NCBI GenBank assembly: GCA_043783625.1
Contig: JAYVZE010000049.1
Location: 36,937-100,936 of the forward strand
DNA: 64,000 nucleotides
Reading direction: 5' to 3'
DNA from: JAFDVL01 sp043783625
GTDB taxonomy: Bacteria; Acidobacteriota; Blastocatellia; RBC074
The position numbers and the translations under genes are program-made. Positions 17,040 through 25,502 of the stretch are shown here, piece after piece; the first letter of the stretch is position 1; every line of letters begins with the position of its first letter. The notes under the pieces are model-generated. The model worked only from the letters and a program-made list of their open reading frames with translations. It ran no database searches and had not been told where the DNA came from.

Positions 17040-18200
17040 ATGCCGCAAATCAGACTTATTGTCCTTAAGTTAGTTGCTATATCCTTACTAACGCAATTAT
17101 TTGCGGGAGTTCCTGTTTCGCCGCCAGACACTTCGGCGAAATCCAATCGAATCAATTTGATCCAGCTCAGTCAGCGGATTTCTGAACCCGGTGGATATTT
17201 CGGCTCTGATAATTTGGTCTCAAATGAACTTTCTTTACAGCACGTCATCCCGAAACTTAATCAAATGGGAGTGACGGGAGGTGTTTATCTGGGAGTCGGG
17301 CCGGATCAAAGTTTTACCTATATTGCGGCAATCAAGCCGAGCAAAGCGTTCATGATTGACATTCGCCGTGATTGTTTATTGCATCATTTGTTATTGAAAT
17401 CATTGTTTCAGTTGTCGCATAACCGGATTGAATATTTGTCGCTGATGTTCGCTCGCCCAATCCCGCCGAAATCGAAAGAGTGGAATAAAAAGCCGCTCAA
17501 GGATTTGGTGGAATACATTGACCGCACGCCGTCTGATCCGAAGCTTTATGAAAAATATCGCGCTGAAATCAAGCCTTTGATAAATAGTTTTGGCTTTAAT
17601 TTGTCTGAGCGTGAACAAGAGGCGTTGGAAAAAATTCATCGGGCGTTTTATCAATCAGGGATGGAAACACGCTACGTCATCCGGGATCGTCCGATGCCCT
17701 CGAACCGGTACTTTCCCAGTTATCGCAGCATCCTGCTGGAAACTGATCTCAACAACGAACAGCGAAATTATTTAGCGACGGAAGACAGCTATCAGGTTTT
17801 GAAAAAAATGCAGGATGAAAACCGCATCATTCCGGTGACGGGAGATTTATCCGGCGAGCATGCCGTCAAGGAAATTGGAAAATATCTGAAAGAAACAGGC
17901 GAAAAAGTTTCAGCGTTTTATGTTTCGAATGTTGAATTTTATTTGTGGCGGCAAAGTGGGAGTTTTGATCGCTTCGTCACCAATCTGAAAAGCCTGCCAA
18001 TTGACGAAAAAAGCGTGATTATCCGCAGCTATTTCAACTATGCCTATTACGCCTATCAGCATCCACTAACGATTGAAAATCACTTCAGTGTGCAGTTACT
18101 ACAAACGATTGACAGCGTCATCAAAGATTCTGATTCCAGCACGAATAATTATAATTCGTACTATGACTTAGTGACGCGTCACGTCATTGATTATAAGTAA
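17040..18200 (+). CDS. Secreted or anchored protein of unknown function (386 aa)
   Basis: This belongs to a conserved but uncharacterised family (my recollection is a DUF7790-like group). A hydrophobic N-terminal segment (LIVLKLVAISLLTQLFAG) looks like a signal peptide. The core contains GGVYLGVGPDQSFTYI and AFMIDIRRDCLLHHLL, a glycine loop followed by an acidic strand that recalls, but does not prove, a Rossmann methyltransferase-like fold. A C-terminal domain includes FYVSNVEFYLWR and IIRSYFNYAYY. AGGAGA lies 7 nt before ATG 17040. It is monocistronic: yebC starts 104 bp downstream with its own candidate promoter. The 209 bp upstream, to the PilZ gene, hold nothing I recognise. Confidence 0.7.
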   Translation: MPQIRLIVLKLVAISLLTQLFAGVPVSPPDTSAKSNRINLIQLSQRISEPGGYFGSDNLVSNELSLQHVIPKLNQMGVTGGVYLGVGPDQSFTYIAAIKPSKAFMIDIRRDCLLHHLLLKSLFQLSHNRIEYLSLMFARPIPPKSKEWNKKPLKDLVEYIDRTPSDPKLYEKYRAEIKPLINSFGFNLSEREQEALEKIHRAFYQSGMETRYVIRDRPMPSNRYFPSYRSILLETDLNNEQRNYLATEDSYQVLKKMQDENRIIPVTGDLSGEHAVKEIGKYLKETGEKVSAFYVSNVEFYLWRQSGSFDRFVTNLKSLPIDEKSVIIRSYFNYAYYAYQHPLTIENHFSVQLLQTIDSVIKDSDSSTNNYNSYYDLVTRHVIDYK

Positions 18201-18228
18201 TGCAGATGGAATTAACCTCGCAGCACCA

Positions 18229-18258
18229 CTGACAACTGATAAAACGTCGTGGTATAGT
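18229..18258 (+). promoter_or_regulatory. Candidate promoter of yebC-recU
   Basis: CTGACA at 18229-18234 and TATAGT at 18253-18258 with an 18-bp spacer, 47 bp upstream of the yebC start. Assigned by eye. Confidence 0.45.
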
Positions 18259-18304
18259 ACCGCGCTTACGTCCTTCAATTCATTTATTTCTGAGGTAAAC
18301 AAAC

Positions 18305-19048
18305 ATGTCCGGGCACTCAAAATGGCACACTATTAAGCACAAAAAAGGCGCGCTCGATGCCAAGCGCGGAAAAGTTTTTACCAAATTGATTAAGGAAATT
18401 TCGGTCGCGGCACGTACCGGCGGCAGCGGTGACATCGCCCTGAATGCGCGATTACGCAAAGCCGTGACTGATGCGAAAGCTGAAAACATGCCGAACGAGA
18501 CGATTGATCGTGCCGTGAAGCGCGGCACTGGCGAACTCGAGGGCGTGAATTATGATGAAATCACGTATGAAGGCTACGGCCCCGCCGGAGTTGCCGTCAT
18601 TATCGAAACGATGACTGACAATCGTAATCGGACGGTCGCAGAAATTCGTCATGCTTTCTCGAAAAATGGCGGCAATATGGGTGAATCAAATTCCGTTGCC
18701 TGGATGTTTGACCGCAAAGGTCAAATCATCATTGATGCTGCCGCGAAAAGTGAAGATGAGGTCATGGAAATCGCTCTGAATGCTGGCGCGGAAGACATGC
18801 AACCGGATTCTGACAGCTACGAAATTTTAACTGCGCCGGAAGATTTTGATGCCGTGCTGGAAGCTGTTAAGAAGGCAGGACTGGAACCACTTTCGGCTGA
18901 AATTTCGATGATTCCGCAAAATTATATCAAGCTCGAAGGCAAAGATGCGCAGCAAATGCTCAAGCTGTATGAAACGCTCGACGATCACGAAGATGTCCAA
19001 AACGTCTACGCCAATTTCGACATTGATGAAGAAACCATGGGGGCTTAA
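18305..19048 (+). CDS. YebC/PmpR family regulatory protein
   Basis: The product, 247 aa, has the family N-terminus MSGHSKWHTIKHKKGALDAKRGKVFTKL (seen at the start) and KNGGNMGESNSVAWMFDRKG. YebC-family proteins act as transcription regulators, and members have been shown to help ribosomes through polyproline stretches. In many bacteria yebC sits beside ruvC; here the next gene is a RecU-type resolvase. ATG at 18305 with GAGGT 8-9 nt upstream. Confidence 0.95.
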   Translation: MSGHSKWHTIKHKKGALDAKRGKVFTKLIKEISVAARTGGSGDIALNARLRKAVTDAKAENMPNETIDRAVKRGTGELEGVNYDEITYEGYGPAGVAVIIETMTDNRNRTVAEIRHAFSKNGGNMGESNSVAWMFDRKGQIIIDAAAKSEDEVMEIALNAGAEDMQPDSDSYEILTAPEDFDAVLEAVKKAGLEPLSAEISMIPQNYIKLEGKDAQQMLKLYETLDDHEDVQNVYANFDIDEETMGA

Positions 19049-19138
19049 GTTTCGAGAAAATCAGTTTCGAGTCTCTGGTTTTGAGTTTCGAGGAATCGAA
19101 CAAGAACCTCGAAACTCAAAACCCGAAACTCAAAACTA
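19049..19138. repeat. Period-7 palindromic element G between yebC and recU
   Basis: Perfect 17-bp stem GGTTTTGAGTTTCGAGG (19077-19093) with its complement at 19107-19123. Outer arms made of the same 7-bp words (CGAAACT, CAAAACC) extend it imperfectly to about 19050 and 19138. It fills the whole yebC-recU gap. Confidence 0.85.
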
Positions 19139-19140
19139 TA

Positions 19141-19845
19141 ATGAAGAAGCGTGGAGCCGAAACAGGGAGCGGATTTCAGGATGCGATTAATCGCACGAAT
19201 GAGGCTTATGAAAAGCTGGGTCGCGCCTGTATTACGCGCAAAGCGATTCCCGGAAAATATTTGGTTGATCGCGGAGAAGCGCGGCGCGGTTTATCATTTC
19301 CTTCGATGAATCTTTCGGCACCTGGCACGCAAGCGCGACTCAGCTCAGCCAATCTCAAAGGTATCGTCAAAGAAAGTAAGGCGACGAACTGGCGCAAATT
19401 TATCCCTGAATCAAAAGCGGAACCCGATTATGGCGGAGCGTTGGCTCCTGATGGGCGCGCTATTTTTTATGATGCCAAGACCACGCGCCGCGAGCTTTTA
19501 GATTTCGATAATTTACACGCCCATCAAATTGAATTTTTGGAAAGAGCCGCCAAAGTCGGAGCCGTTGCCGGATTTCTGGTTGAGTTCAACGCTCACCAAG
19601 AAGTCTATTTTCTTCCTATTCAAATCGTCGCCATGTGGCGCGATCAGGCAACCCGCAAAAGTATTCCCTACAATTTTTTTGTTGAGCATCTGACGCTTGC
19701 GCCGTCCGGGAAAGGTTTCATCATGTTTGATTATTTAGCTGCAATTGAAACACAGGAAAATCGTTATGGCATTGGTTATTCAAATTTTTTATGGCAGGAA
19801 TCCGCGACTAAAATTACCCGCCGTATACGCATTGCCAGACCTTAA
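19141..19845 (+). CDS. RecU-like Holliday junction resolvase
   Basis: A 234-aa protein of the RecU/PD-(D/E)xK nuclease type. It shows GSGFQDAINRTNEAYEKLG at the N-terminus, then CITRKAIPG, the catalytic-type segment EPDYGGALAPDGRAIFYDAKTT (Asp, then D-x-K), and HAHQIEFLERAAKVGAVAGF, the HQ...L pattern of RecU. RecU cleaves four-way DNA junctions during recombination and is best known from Firmicutes. ATG 19141 is chosen because everything upstream is repeat element G; no good ribosome binding site is visible. It lies 92 bp after yebC, the usual position of ruvC in other bacteria. Confidence 0.8.
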   Translation: MKKRGAETGSGFQDAINRTNEAYEKLGRACITRKAIPGKYLVDRGEARRGLSFPSMNLSAPGTQARLSSANLKGIVKESKATNWRKFIPESKAEPDYGGALAPDGRAIFYDAKTTRRELLDFDNLHAHQIEFLERAAKVGAVAGFLVEFNAHQEVYFLPIQIVAMWRDQATRKSIPYNFFVEHLTLAPSGKGFIMFDYLAAIETQENRYGIGYSNFLWQESATKITRRIRIARP

Positions 19846-19911
19846 AAAATTAACACGGAATTAACTTTAATTTAAGCTCACGATGAGCCTTTCGTCTTAC
19901 TCTGAAAAGCT

Positions 19912-20613
19912 ATGAAACCGCATATCTTAATTATTGAAGACGATCCCGATATTGCCGAAAGTATTCGGTACAACATCGAACGCGTTGGAAATTGTACGGC
20001 TGAAATCGCCTTGACCGGAGAAATCGGACTGACAATTGTGCAGCGTGAATCCAATGTTGCACTTGTCATTCTGGATTTACATTTGCCGGGAATTAATGGC
20101 TTTGAGCTGTGTCGCCGTATTCGTCAGGATGAAGCTTTGAAAAAATTGCCGATCATTATGCTGACGGCGATGGCGAACGAAAATGATAAGGTTCAGGGCT
20201 TGGAAGCTGGCGCCGATGATTACATCACGAAGCCTTTCAGCATCCGCGAATTAGTTGCCCGAATGCGCGCTGCACTGCGCCGTGCCGGATACGAAGAGGA
20301 AGAAAAAGAATCCTTCGATGACGGAGAATTGAAAATTGATTATGCTGGATTTACGGTGAATTGCAGTGGCAAAGAAATCAAACTCACCCGTAAGGAATTT
20401 GCCTTGCTGGCACTCTTAACCCGCAATCAGGGACGAGTACTTCCGCGTGAAAGATTGCTGGATCATGTTTGGGGATTAGCTTATTACGGTGAAGCACGGA
20501 CGCTTGATGTTCATATGAGTGGACTGCGTCGTAAGCTCGGCGAAAGCGGAGAAAGCATCGAAACTGTGATTGGCATTGGCTATCGTTTTCGCAGCAAAGA
20601 TTCATCCGCGTAA
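19912..20613 (+). CDS. OmpR/PhoB-family response regulator (orphan)
   Basis: A two-component response regulator of 233 aa. The receiver domain has the acidic pair EDD (residues 9-11), the phospho-acceptor D55 in VILDLHLPG, LTAM and ITKPFS. The C-terminal winged helix has LTRKEFALLALL, RERLLDHVWG and TLDVHMSGLRRKLGE. It probably binds DNA and controls transcription on phosphorylation. No histidine kinase is encoded next to it, so its partner must be elsewhere. ATG at 19912, weak ribosome binding site. Confidence 0.92.
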   Translation: MKPHILIIEDDPDIAESIRYNIERVGNCTAEIALTGEIGLTIVQRESNVALVILDLHLPGINGFELCRRIRQDEALKKLPIIMLTAMANENDKVQGLEAGADDYITKPFSIRELVARMRAALRRAGYEEEEKESFDDGELKIDYAGFTVNCSGKEIKLTRKEFALLALLTRNQGRVLPRERLLDHVWGLAYYGEARTLDVHMSGLRRKLGESGESIETVIGIGYRFRSKDSSA

Positions 20614-20709
20614 ACATTTCACTCAGCCAAAGATAAAATCTCACCTTGTCTTCTGAAAAGATGTACAATAATTCACCCGCCCCGTTCATCGAATCCGAGG
20701 TGAAAAACT

Positions 20710-21873
20710 ATGTCTGTCCAACGTCACGATTGGTCGCTTCAGCGCAAGGGAATTATAGATCAGGAGCGTCATCAGGAGCGCGTCAAAGATGCGATCAAGA
20801 AAAATCTCGGCTCCATTGTTTCCAACGAATCCATTATTTTGTCGAATGGGCGCAAGAAGGTGAAAATCCCGATGCGGGCATTGGACGAATATAAATTCCG
20901 CTTCGATCACACCAAACGAAAACACGTTGGTCAGGGCGACGGAAAAACGAAAGTTGGAGATGTCATCGGACGCGAAAACCAGCCCGGACAACAGGGCAGC
21001 GGACAGGGCGAAGCGGGCAATGAAGGCGGACAGGATTTTTATGAAACGGAAGTCAATATTGATGAAATCGCCGCTTTGATTTTTGAAGATTTGCAGCTCC
21101 CATTTCTGGAAGAAAAAGCGCAAAAAGCTGTTCCCGCCCGCACGACAAAATTCACCGAAATCCGTCGTGTCGGAGCGATGTCTAATCTCGATAAGCGGCG
21201 TTCGATGCTGGAAAATATTCGTCGTAATGCGCGTGAACACGGACGTGCCAAAGTTGGTGGCTTCAAAAAAGATGATCTGCGTTTTAAGAGCTGGGAAGAG
21301 GATGTGCGCTTCGAATCCAACGCTGCCATTATTGCGATGATGGACGTTTCAGGCTCCATGAGCGAATTCAAAAAATACATTGCCCGGAGCTTCTTTTTCT
21401 GGATGGTTCGCTTTTTGAGAACCAAATACGATCAAGTCAAAATCGTTTTTATCAGCCATCACACCGAAGCCAAAGAAGTGACCGAAGAACAATTTTTCAC
21501 ACAAGGTGAATCCGGTGGTACGGTCGTTAGCTCTGCCTATAAATTGGCTCTCGACATCATTGACGAACGCTTCCCGACGCGTGATTGGAATGTCTATCCG
21601 TTTCATTTTTCGGATGGCGATAATTATTACTCCGATAACGATGAAGCCGTTGGATTGGCGGATAAATTAATTGAGCGATGTAATTTATTTGGCTACGGCG
21701 AAATCGGTGAAGAAGGCGGCGGAATGTATCGCCGCAGCTCCGGCGCATTGCTGTCAATTTTTACAGATCGAATCAAAAAACAGGCGCGATTTATTGGCGT
21801 AAAAATTGACGAAAAAGAAGATGTGTATCCGGCGCTGAAAAAGTTTTTTGGCAAACAGGAAACTGAGGCTTAA
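20710..21873 (+). CDS. YhbH/YeaH family (DUF444) VWA-like protein
   Basis: A 387-aa member of the DUF444 family (sporulation protein YhbH in Bacillus, YeaH in E. coli). It has the basic N-terminus with RHDWSLQRKGIIDQERH, the Gly/Gln-rich linker, and a von Willebrand A-like domain with the MIDAS motif MMDVSGSM. In other bacteria it is linked to the PrkA kinase and SpoVR in stress or sporulation responses. Neither gene is adjacent here. AGGTG lies about 9 nt before ATG 20710. Its precise role is unknown. Confidence 0.9.
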   Translation: MSVQRHDWSLQRKGIIDQERHQERVKDAIKKNLGSIVSNESIILSNGRKKVKIPMRALDEYKFRFDHTKRKHVGQGDGKTKVGDVIGRENQPGQQGSGQGEAGNEGGQDFYETEVNIDEIAALIFEDLQLPFLEEKAQKAVPARTTKFTEIRRVGAMSNLDKRRSMLENIRRNAREHGRAKVGGFKKDDLRFKSWEEDVRFESNAAIIAMMDVSGSMSEFKKYIARSFFFWMVRFLRTKYDQVKIVFISHHTEAKEVTEEQFFTQGESGGTVVSSAYKLALDIIDERFPTRDWNVYPFHFSDGDNYYSDNDEAVGLADKLIERCNLFGYGEIGEEGGGMYRRSSGALLSIFTDRIKKQARFIGVKIDEKEDVYPALKKFFGKQETEA

Positions 21874-21933
21874 ATTTTTGCTTTCAAATTTGCCACACGC
21901 ATAACTTTCAGGTACAAATAATACCTTAAAATT

Positions 21934-22614
21934 ATGCAACCAATTGTACAAATTTCTCTTGATCTCACTGACATTAACGAAGCCATCGAAACCGCCCGCA
22001 TCGCACTCGAAGCAGGCGTAGACTGGCTCGAAGCTGGCACGCCGCTGATTCTTGCTGAGGGTTTGCACGGCGTTCGTGCGCTCCGCAAAGAATTTCCTGA
22101 CACGCCTATCGTTGCTGATTTAAAAACGATGGATGGTGGTTATCTCGAAGCCGAAATGATGGCAAAAGCTGGTGCTACGCACGTCGTTGTGATGGCGCGT
22201 GCGCATGCTGAAACCATCAAATGCGTCGTCAAAGCCGGACGCGATTTCGGCGTCAAAGTCATGGGCGATAATATGGTGTTTGATGACAAAGCCGCTGCCA
22301 GTCGAATGCTGGAAGATTTAGGCTGCGATTATATCGTGCATCACACGGGCTTCGACGAACGCAACGGAATTTTTGCGGACACTGGCAAAATGCTCAGTCC
22401 GCTAGATGATCTCGACGCCGTAGTCAAAGCTGTCAGCATTCCCGTCCAGGCGGTCGGCGGACTTACCATTGAACAGGCGATTTCAATGCCGAAGCGCGGC
22501 GCACCACTCGTAGTCATCGGCGCACCGCTCGCCATTGACGCGCATTCGTTCAGCGTCGCCAGTAATGATCTGAAAACAGTTTTGATGGAAATTACCCGGA
22601 GGATTAGAGAGTAA
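21934..22614 (+). CDS. HUMPS-family aldolase/decarboxylase (3-hexulose-6-phosphate synthase or 3-keto-gulonate-6-P decarboxylase type)
   Basis: A 226-aa TIM-barrel enzyme of the orotidine-phosphate decarboxylase suprafamily. It has the Glu of WLEAGTPLI and the signature DxKxxD as ADLKTMDGG, followed by VVVMARAHAE and HHTGFDERNG. Family members either condense formaldehyde with ribulose-5-phosphate or decarboxylate 3-keto-L-gulonate-6-phosphate. No 6-phospho-3-hexuloisomerase is nearby, and the neighbours (Zn-dehydrogenase, TIM-barrel isomerase, SDR) favour sugar or sugar-acid catabolism over formaldehyde fixation. Substrate unknown. First gene of the cluster. Confidence 0.85.
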   Translation: MQPIVQISLDLTDINEAIETARIALEAGVDWLEAGTPLILAEGLHGVRALRKEFPDTPIVADLKTMDGGYLEAEMMAKAGATHVVVMARAHAETIKCVVKAGRDFGVKVMGDNMVFDDKAAASRMLEDLGCDYIVHHTGFDERNGIFADTGKMLSPLDDLDAVVKAVSIPVQAVGGLTIEQAISMPKRGAPLVVIGAPLAIDAHSFSVASNDLKTVLMEITRRIRE

Positions 22615-22670
22615 CCACGAGAGGCGTAGAAGGCACAAAACCTTTGCGCTTTCTGTGCTTTTTGCGGTTA
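22612..22670. repeat. Period-9 palindromic element C
   Basis: The left arm begins TAACCACGA and overlaps the stop codon of the HUMPS gene; 9-bp words such as ACCACGAGA and GGCACAAAA follow. The right arm ends TTTGCGGTTA at 22670. Pairing is imperfect but architecture and outer end match elements A and B. It lies between the HUMPS and dehydrogenase genes. Confidence 0.65.
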
Positions 22671-22696
22671 TTCCTTTTTGTTTTATGGCAAACTCA

Positions 22697-23734
22697 ATGG
22701 CAGCAGTCGTGCAATACGACTTAATACCCGGTTCCGTCGAAGTCCGCGAATTACCAATTCCTGAAATTGGCGAAGACGAAGTTCTCTTACGCGTTGGCGG
22801 CGTCAGCGTTTGCGGTAGCGACGTACATCAATACCACGGTTCGCAAAGCTGGGCGGTGAATACGCCGGTAGTGCTAGGTCACGAGTTTGGTGGGACTATT
22901 GCGGCAATCGGCAAGCGCGTGAAAAATTTCAAAGAAGGCGACCGCGTAGTTTCTGAAACCGCATCGTACATCTGCGGCAAATGCATGATGTGCCGTACGG
23001 GTGATTATAATTTATGCCCTGAGCGCAAAGGTTTCGGCTACGGCATCAACGGCGGCATGGCGGATTATGTAAGTGTGCCGGAACGTTGCCTGCATCGCAT
23101 TCCTGACACGTTGCCGTTTGAAAGAGCTGCGTTGACGGAGCCGTGCTGCGTGGGCTACAACGCAGTTGCGGTCAAGAGCAACGTCAAACCTGGCGATATA
23201 GTTGTCGTGCTTGGCCCCGGTCCCATTGGTTTGTTGTGCGCAGAAATGGCGCGCTTGAACGGGGCAGGAACTTTGATTGTGACCGGAACTGCGCAGGACG
23301 AGTCGCGCTTAGCGGCGGCGCGTGAATTGGGCGTGACGCATACCGTCAATGTGCAGGAAACGGATTTGATTGAATTTGTGCGCAACCTTGGCGATGGACT
23401 CGGAGCCGATTTAGTAGTTGATGCCGCCGGCTCTTCGGCTGCGCTGAAACAAGCCCTCGAAATTGTGCGTCCCGGCGGACAAATTACGAAAGTAGGCTGG
23501 GGGCCGCAACCGTTGAATTTCTCACTTGATCCACTTGTGCAAAAAGCTGTGACTTTGCAAGGCAGTTTTAGCCATACGTTCCGTAATTGGGAAAAAGTCG
23601 TCGCAATATTGGACGCGAAACAAATCAATCTTGATCCCATCATTAGCCGGATTGCTTCGTTCACCGATTGGAAAGATTGTTTTGATGGAATGCACGCTGG
23701 AAAATATGTGAAGGCTGTTTTGCAGCCGCAATAA
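22697..23734 (+). CDS. Zinc-dependent medium-chain dehydrogenase
   Basis: About 345 aa. It has catalytic-zinc motifs SVCGSDVHQYHG and LGHEFGG, structural-zinc cysteines in CGKCMMCRTGDYNLC, and the Rossmann motif VLGPGPIGLLCAEMA. It belongs to the sorbitol / threonine / galactitol-phosphate dehydrogenase type and probably oxidises a secondary alcohol of a sugar or polyol with NAD(P)+. It follows the HUMPS gene and is followed after 19 bp by an inserted toxin-antitoxin-like pair. ATG 22697 (MAAVVQYD) fits the family; ATG 22685 is 12 nt upstream and also possible. No clear ribosome binding site for either. Confidence 0.88.
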   Translation: MAAVVQYDLIPGSVEVRELPIPEIGEDEVLLRVGGVSVCGSDVHQYHGSQSWAVNTPVVLGHEFGGTIAAIGKRVKNFKEGDRVVSETASYICGKCMMCRTGDYNLCPERKGFGYGINGGMADYVSVPERCLHRIPDTLPFERAALTEPCCVGYNAVAVKSNVKPGDIVVVLGPGPIGLLCAEMARLNGAGTLIVTGTAQDESRLAAARELGVTHTVNVQETDLIEFVRNLGDGLGADLVVDAAGSSAALKQALEIVRPGGQITKVGWGPQPLNFSLDPLVQKAVTLQGSFSHTFRNWEKVVAILDAKQINLDPIISRIASFTDWKDCFDGMHAGKYVKAVLQPQ

Positions 23735-23753
23735 TAAATTTGGAGGATTGCTT

Positions 23754-23990
23754 GTGTTAAGCCTAAGGTCTCTGCGAGAAGTTGGTGATGCAATGGAACG
23801 CGAAGAAGTATATCTTCAGAAAGAGGAAACTCTTGAGCAGCGGGTCACTACCTTTCTTAGTCTGTATCGGGCATCGTTCCCCTTTTTTGCTGAAACGAAA
23901 GACCTTTTTTTGCCTGAGCGCGAGCAACATTTGGTGCAGTTGCAATCCAGACTACAAAAGCTCGACGAGTGGCGACGAAACCAGACATGA
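23754..23990 (+). CDS. Small helical protein preceding a nucleotidyltransferase, putative antitoxin-like partner
   Basis: No family recognised. About 78 aa from GTG 23754, which has GGAGG at 23742-23746 with a good 7-nt gap. It is mostly charged helix with a repeated Glu/Gln pattern (EEVYLQKEETLEQRV, EREQHLVQLQSRLQKL). The stop overlaps the ATG of the nucleotidyltransferase as ATGA (23987-23990), so the two are translationally coupled in the manner of a toxin-antitoxin operon. Function inferred from arrangement only. Confidence 0.6.
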   Translation: MLSLRSLREVGDAMEREEVYLQKEETLEQRVTTFLSLYRASFPFFAETKDLFLPEREQHLVQLQSRLQKLDEWRRNQT

Positions 23991-24574
23991 ACTCAAATCA
24001 GAACCCATTTCAAACAGCGGCTCTTTTTCAGCGAGCCTTACAGGATGGCGGAATTGAATCGGTCGTGATTGGTGGTTTGGCAGTTACTATTTGGGGCGAG
24101 CCACGTGCGACAAAAGATGCTGATATTCGAGTTCACTTACAACGTGAGGAAGCCGAAAAATTGCTTGCCGCGCTTCCATTCAATTTAACTTTTCCGGGGT
24201 TGACTTCTAATGAAACCCCAGTCGAAAAGCTCAAGCGGTATGGCTTTCTCTTCACAGCAACAGAAGCGCAGGATCGCGTAGATCTCATGCTGGCAGACAC
24301 TGCATTTGATGTAGCTGTAGTTGAGCGCGGTAAGCTGTATGAAATCCCTGTCTCGAATGTTCAAATCAGAGTCTGCACGCCAGAAGACCTAATTATTTAC
24401 AAGCTGGTTTCTACCAGACCACGAGATCAATCAGATGCAATGAGTGTTGTGAAAAAGCAAATTAAAAACTTGGATCACACGTATATTGAAGACTGGTTGC
24501 GCCAATTTGAAATGGCTCTGGATGATTCAACGCTTGTGAATGCTTATAGGAAGATGGTTACTGGATATAGTTAA
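23987..24574 (+). CDS. Nucleotidyltransferase-fold protein, AbiEii/MNT-like
   Basis: A 195-aa protein of the polymerase-beta-type nucleotidyltransferase fold. It has the GG motif in VVIGGLAVTIWG (Gly29-Gly30) and the D-x-D metal pair in TKDADIRVHL (Asp44, Asp46), with a third conserved Asp likely in DRVDLMLAD. Similar proteins include AbiEii-type toxins and MNT antitoxins, which nucleotidylate tRNA or partner proteins. ATG 23987 overlaps the upstream stop as ATGA. The pair is embedded within a sugar operon between the dehydrogenase and isomerase genes, which suggests insertion by transfer. Confidence 0.75.
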   Translation: MNSNQNPFQTAALFQRALQDGGIESVVIGGLAVTIWGEPRATKDADIRVHLQREEAEKLLAALPFNLTFPGLTSNETPVEKLKRYGFLFTATEAQDRVDLMLADTAFDVAVVERGKLYEIPVSNVQIRVCTPEDLIIYKLVSTRPRDQSDAMSVVKKQIKNLDHTYIEDWLRQFEMALDDSTLVNAYRKMVTGYS

Positions 24575-24584
24575 AAAAGTCGTT

Positions 24585-25463
24585 ATGCCTAAATTAAGTG
24601 CTTTCCCGAAATGTTACATGGATGATTTGTGTGTCACGAAAACGATGACGCTCTTTGATTGGATTGATCTCGCGGCTACGCTGGGCGTGGACGGTGTGGA
24701 AATGTATCCCGGATTTTTTGCGAGCTTTGACACTGATTATGTGACGAAGATCAAGCAGCACGCTGACTCTAAGGGCTTGGCAATTCCGATGATGTGTTGC
24801 TCACCGGATTTTACGCAGCACGATTCCGCCGCACGCGCTGAAGAACTCGAAAAAGAAAAATTCTGGATTGATTTGACGGCGCAGCTCGGCGGAAAATTCT
24901 GTCGTGTCTTGACAGGCCAACGCCGCGAAGATGTTTCTCGCGCAGATGGAGTCTGCTATTCCCTCGAAGGAATTAACGCTGCAATTCCGTACGCTGCCGA
25001 ACGCGGAATCGTCTTGAATATGGAAAACCATTACAAAGACGGCTACTGGAAATACCCCGAATTTGCGCAGCATTTGGATGTATTTCTCGAAATCATTAAC
25101 CAGATTGATTCGCCGTGGTTCGGCGTGAATTTTGATCCATCGAATTCAATTATTTGTGGTGAAGACCCGCTGGATGTTCTTGCCGCCGTCAAGCATCGTG
25201 TAGTCTCCATGCACGCCTCAGACCGCTATTTAATCAGCGGTACGATTGAAGATTTGAAATCACAAGATGGCTCGCTGGGCTATGCAAAAAACTTACGACA
25301 TGGTGTAATCGGGCAAGGGCTAAATGATTACGACGCAATTTTTTCGACGCTCAAAGGCGAAGGCTTTGATGGCTGGATTTCAATCGAAGACGGCGAAAAC
25401 GGGATGGATGAATTGCGAGAATCCGTACAATTTTTACGCAAGAAAATTGCGCAACATTTTTAA
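24585..25463 (+). CDS. Sugar phosphate isomerase/epimerase family protein (TIM barrel)
   Basis: A 292-aa protein of the xylose-isomerase-like TIM-barrel superfamily. It shows GVDGVEMYPGFF, NMENHYKDGYW, WFGVNFDPSN, VVSMHASDRY and GWISIEDGENG, which supply the Glu, His and Asp metal ligands typical of this group (compare UlaE, IolE, hexulose epimerases). Together with the HUMPS enzyme it recalls the UlaD-UlaE pair of ascorbate catabolism, although the dehydrogenases point to another substrate. ATG 24585 is preferred; it is 10 bp after the nucleotidyltransferase stop and a ribosome binding site is weak. Confidence 0.82.
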   Translation: MPKLSAFPKCYMDDLCVTKTMTLFDWIDLAATLGVDGVEMYPGFFASFDTDYVTKIKQHADSKGLAIPMMCCSPDFTQHDSAARAEELEKEKFWIDLTAQLGGKFCRVLTGQRREDVSRADGVCYSLEGINAAIPYAAERGIVLNMENHYKDGYWKYPEFAQHLDVFLEIINQIDSPWFGVNFDPSNSIICGEDPLDVLAAVKHRVVSMHASDRYLISGTIEDLKSQDGSLGYAKNLRHGVIGQGLNDYDAIFSTLKGEGFDGWISIEDGENGMDELRESVQFLRKKIAQHF

Positions 25464-25502
25464 TATTTACGACAGGCGTCTCGCCTACCCTACTTTAAAA
25501 CT

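Noticed and set aside
21934..22614. Formaldehyde-fixing ribulose monophosphate pathway
   Set aside because: The HUMPS enzyme fits, but no 6-phospho-3-hexuloisomerase gene is adjacent and the neighbours are dehydrogenases and a TIM-barrel isomerase.
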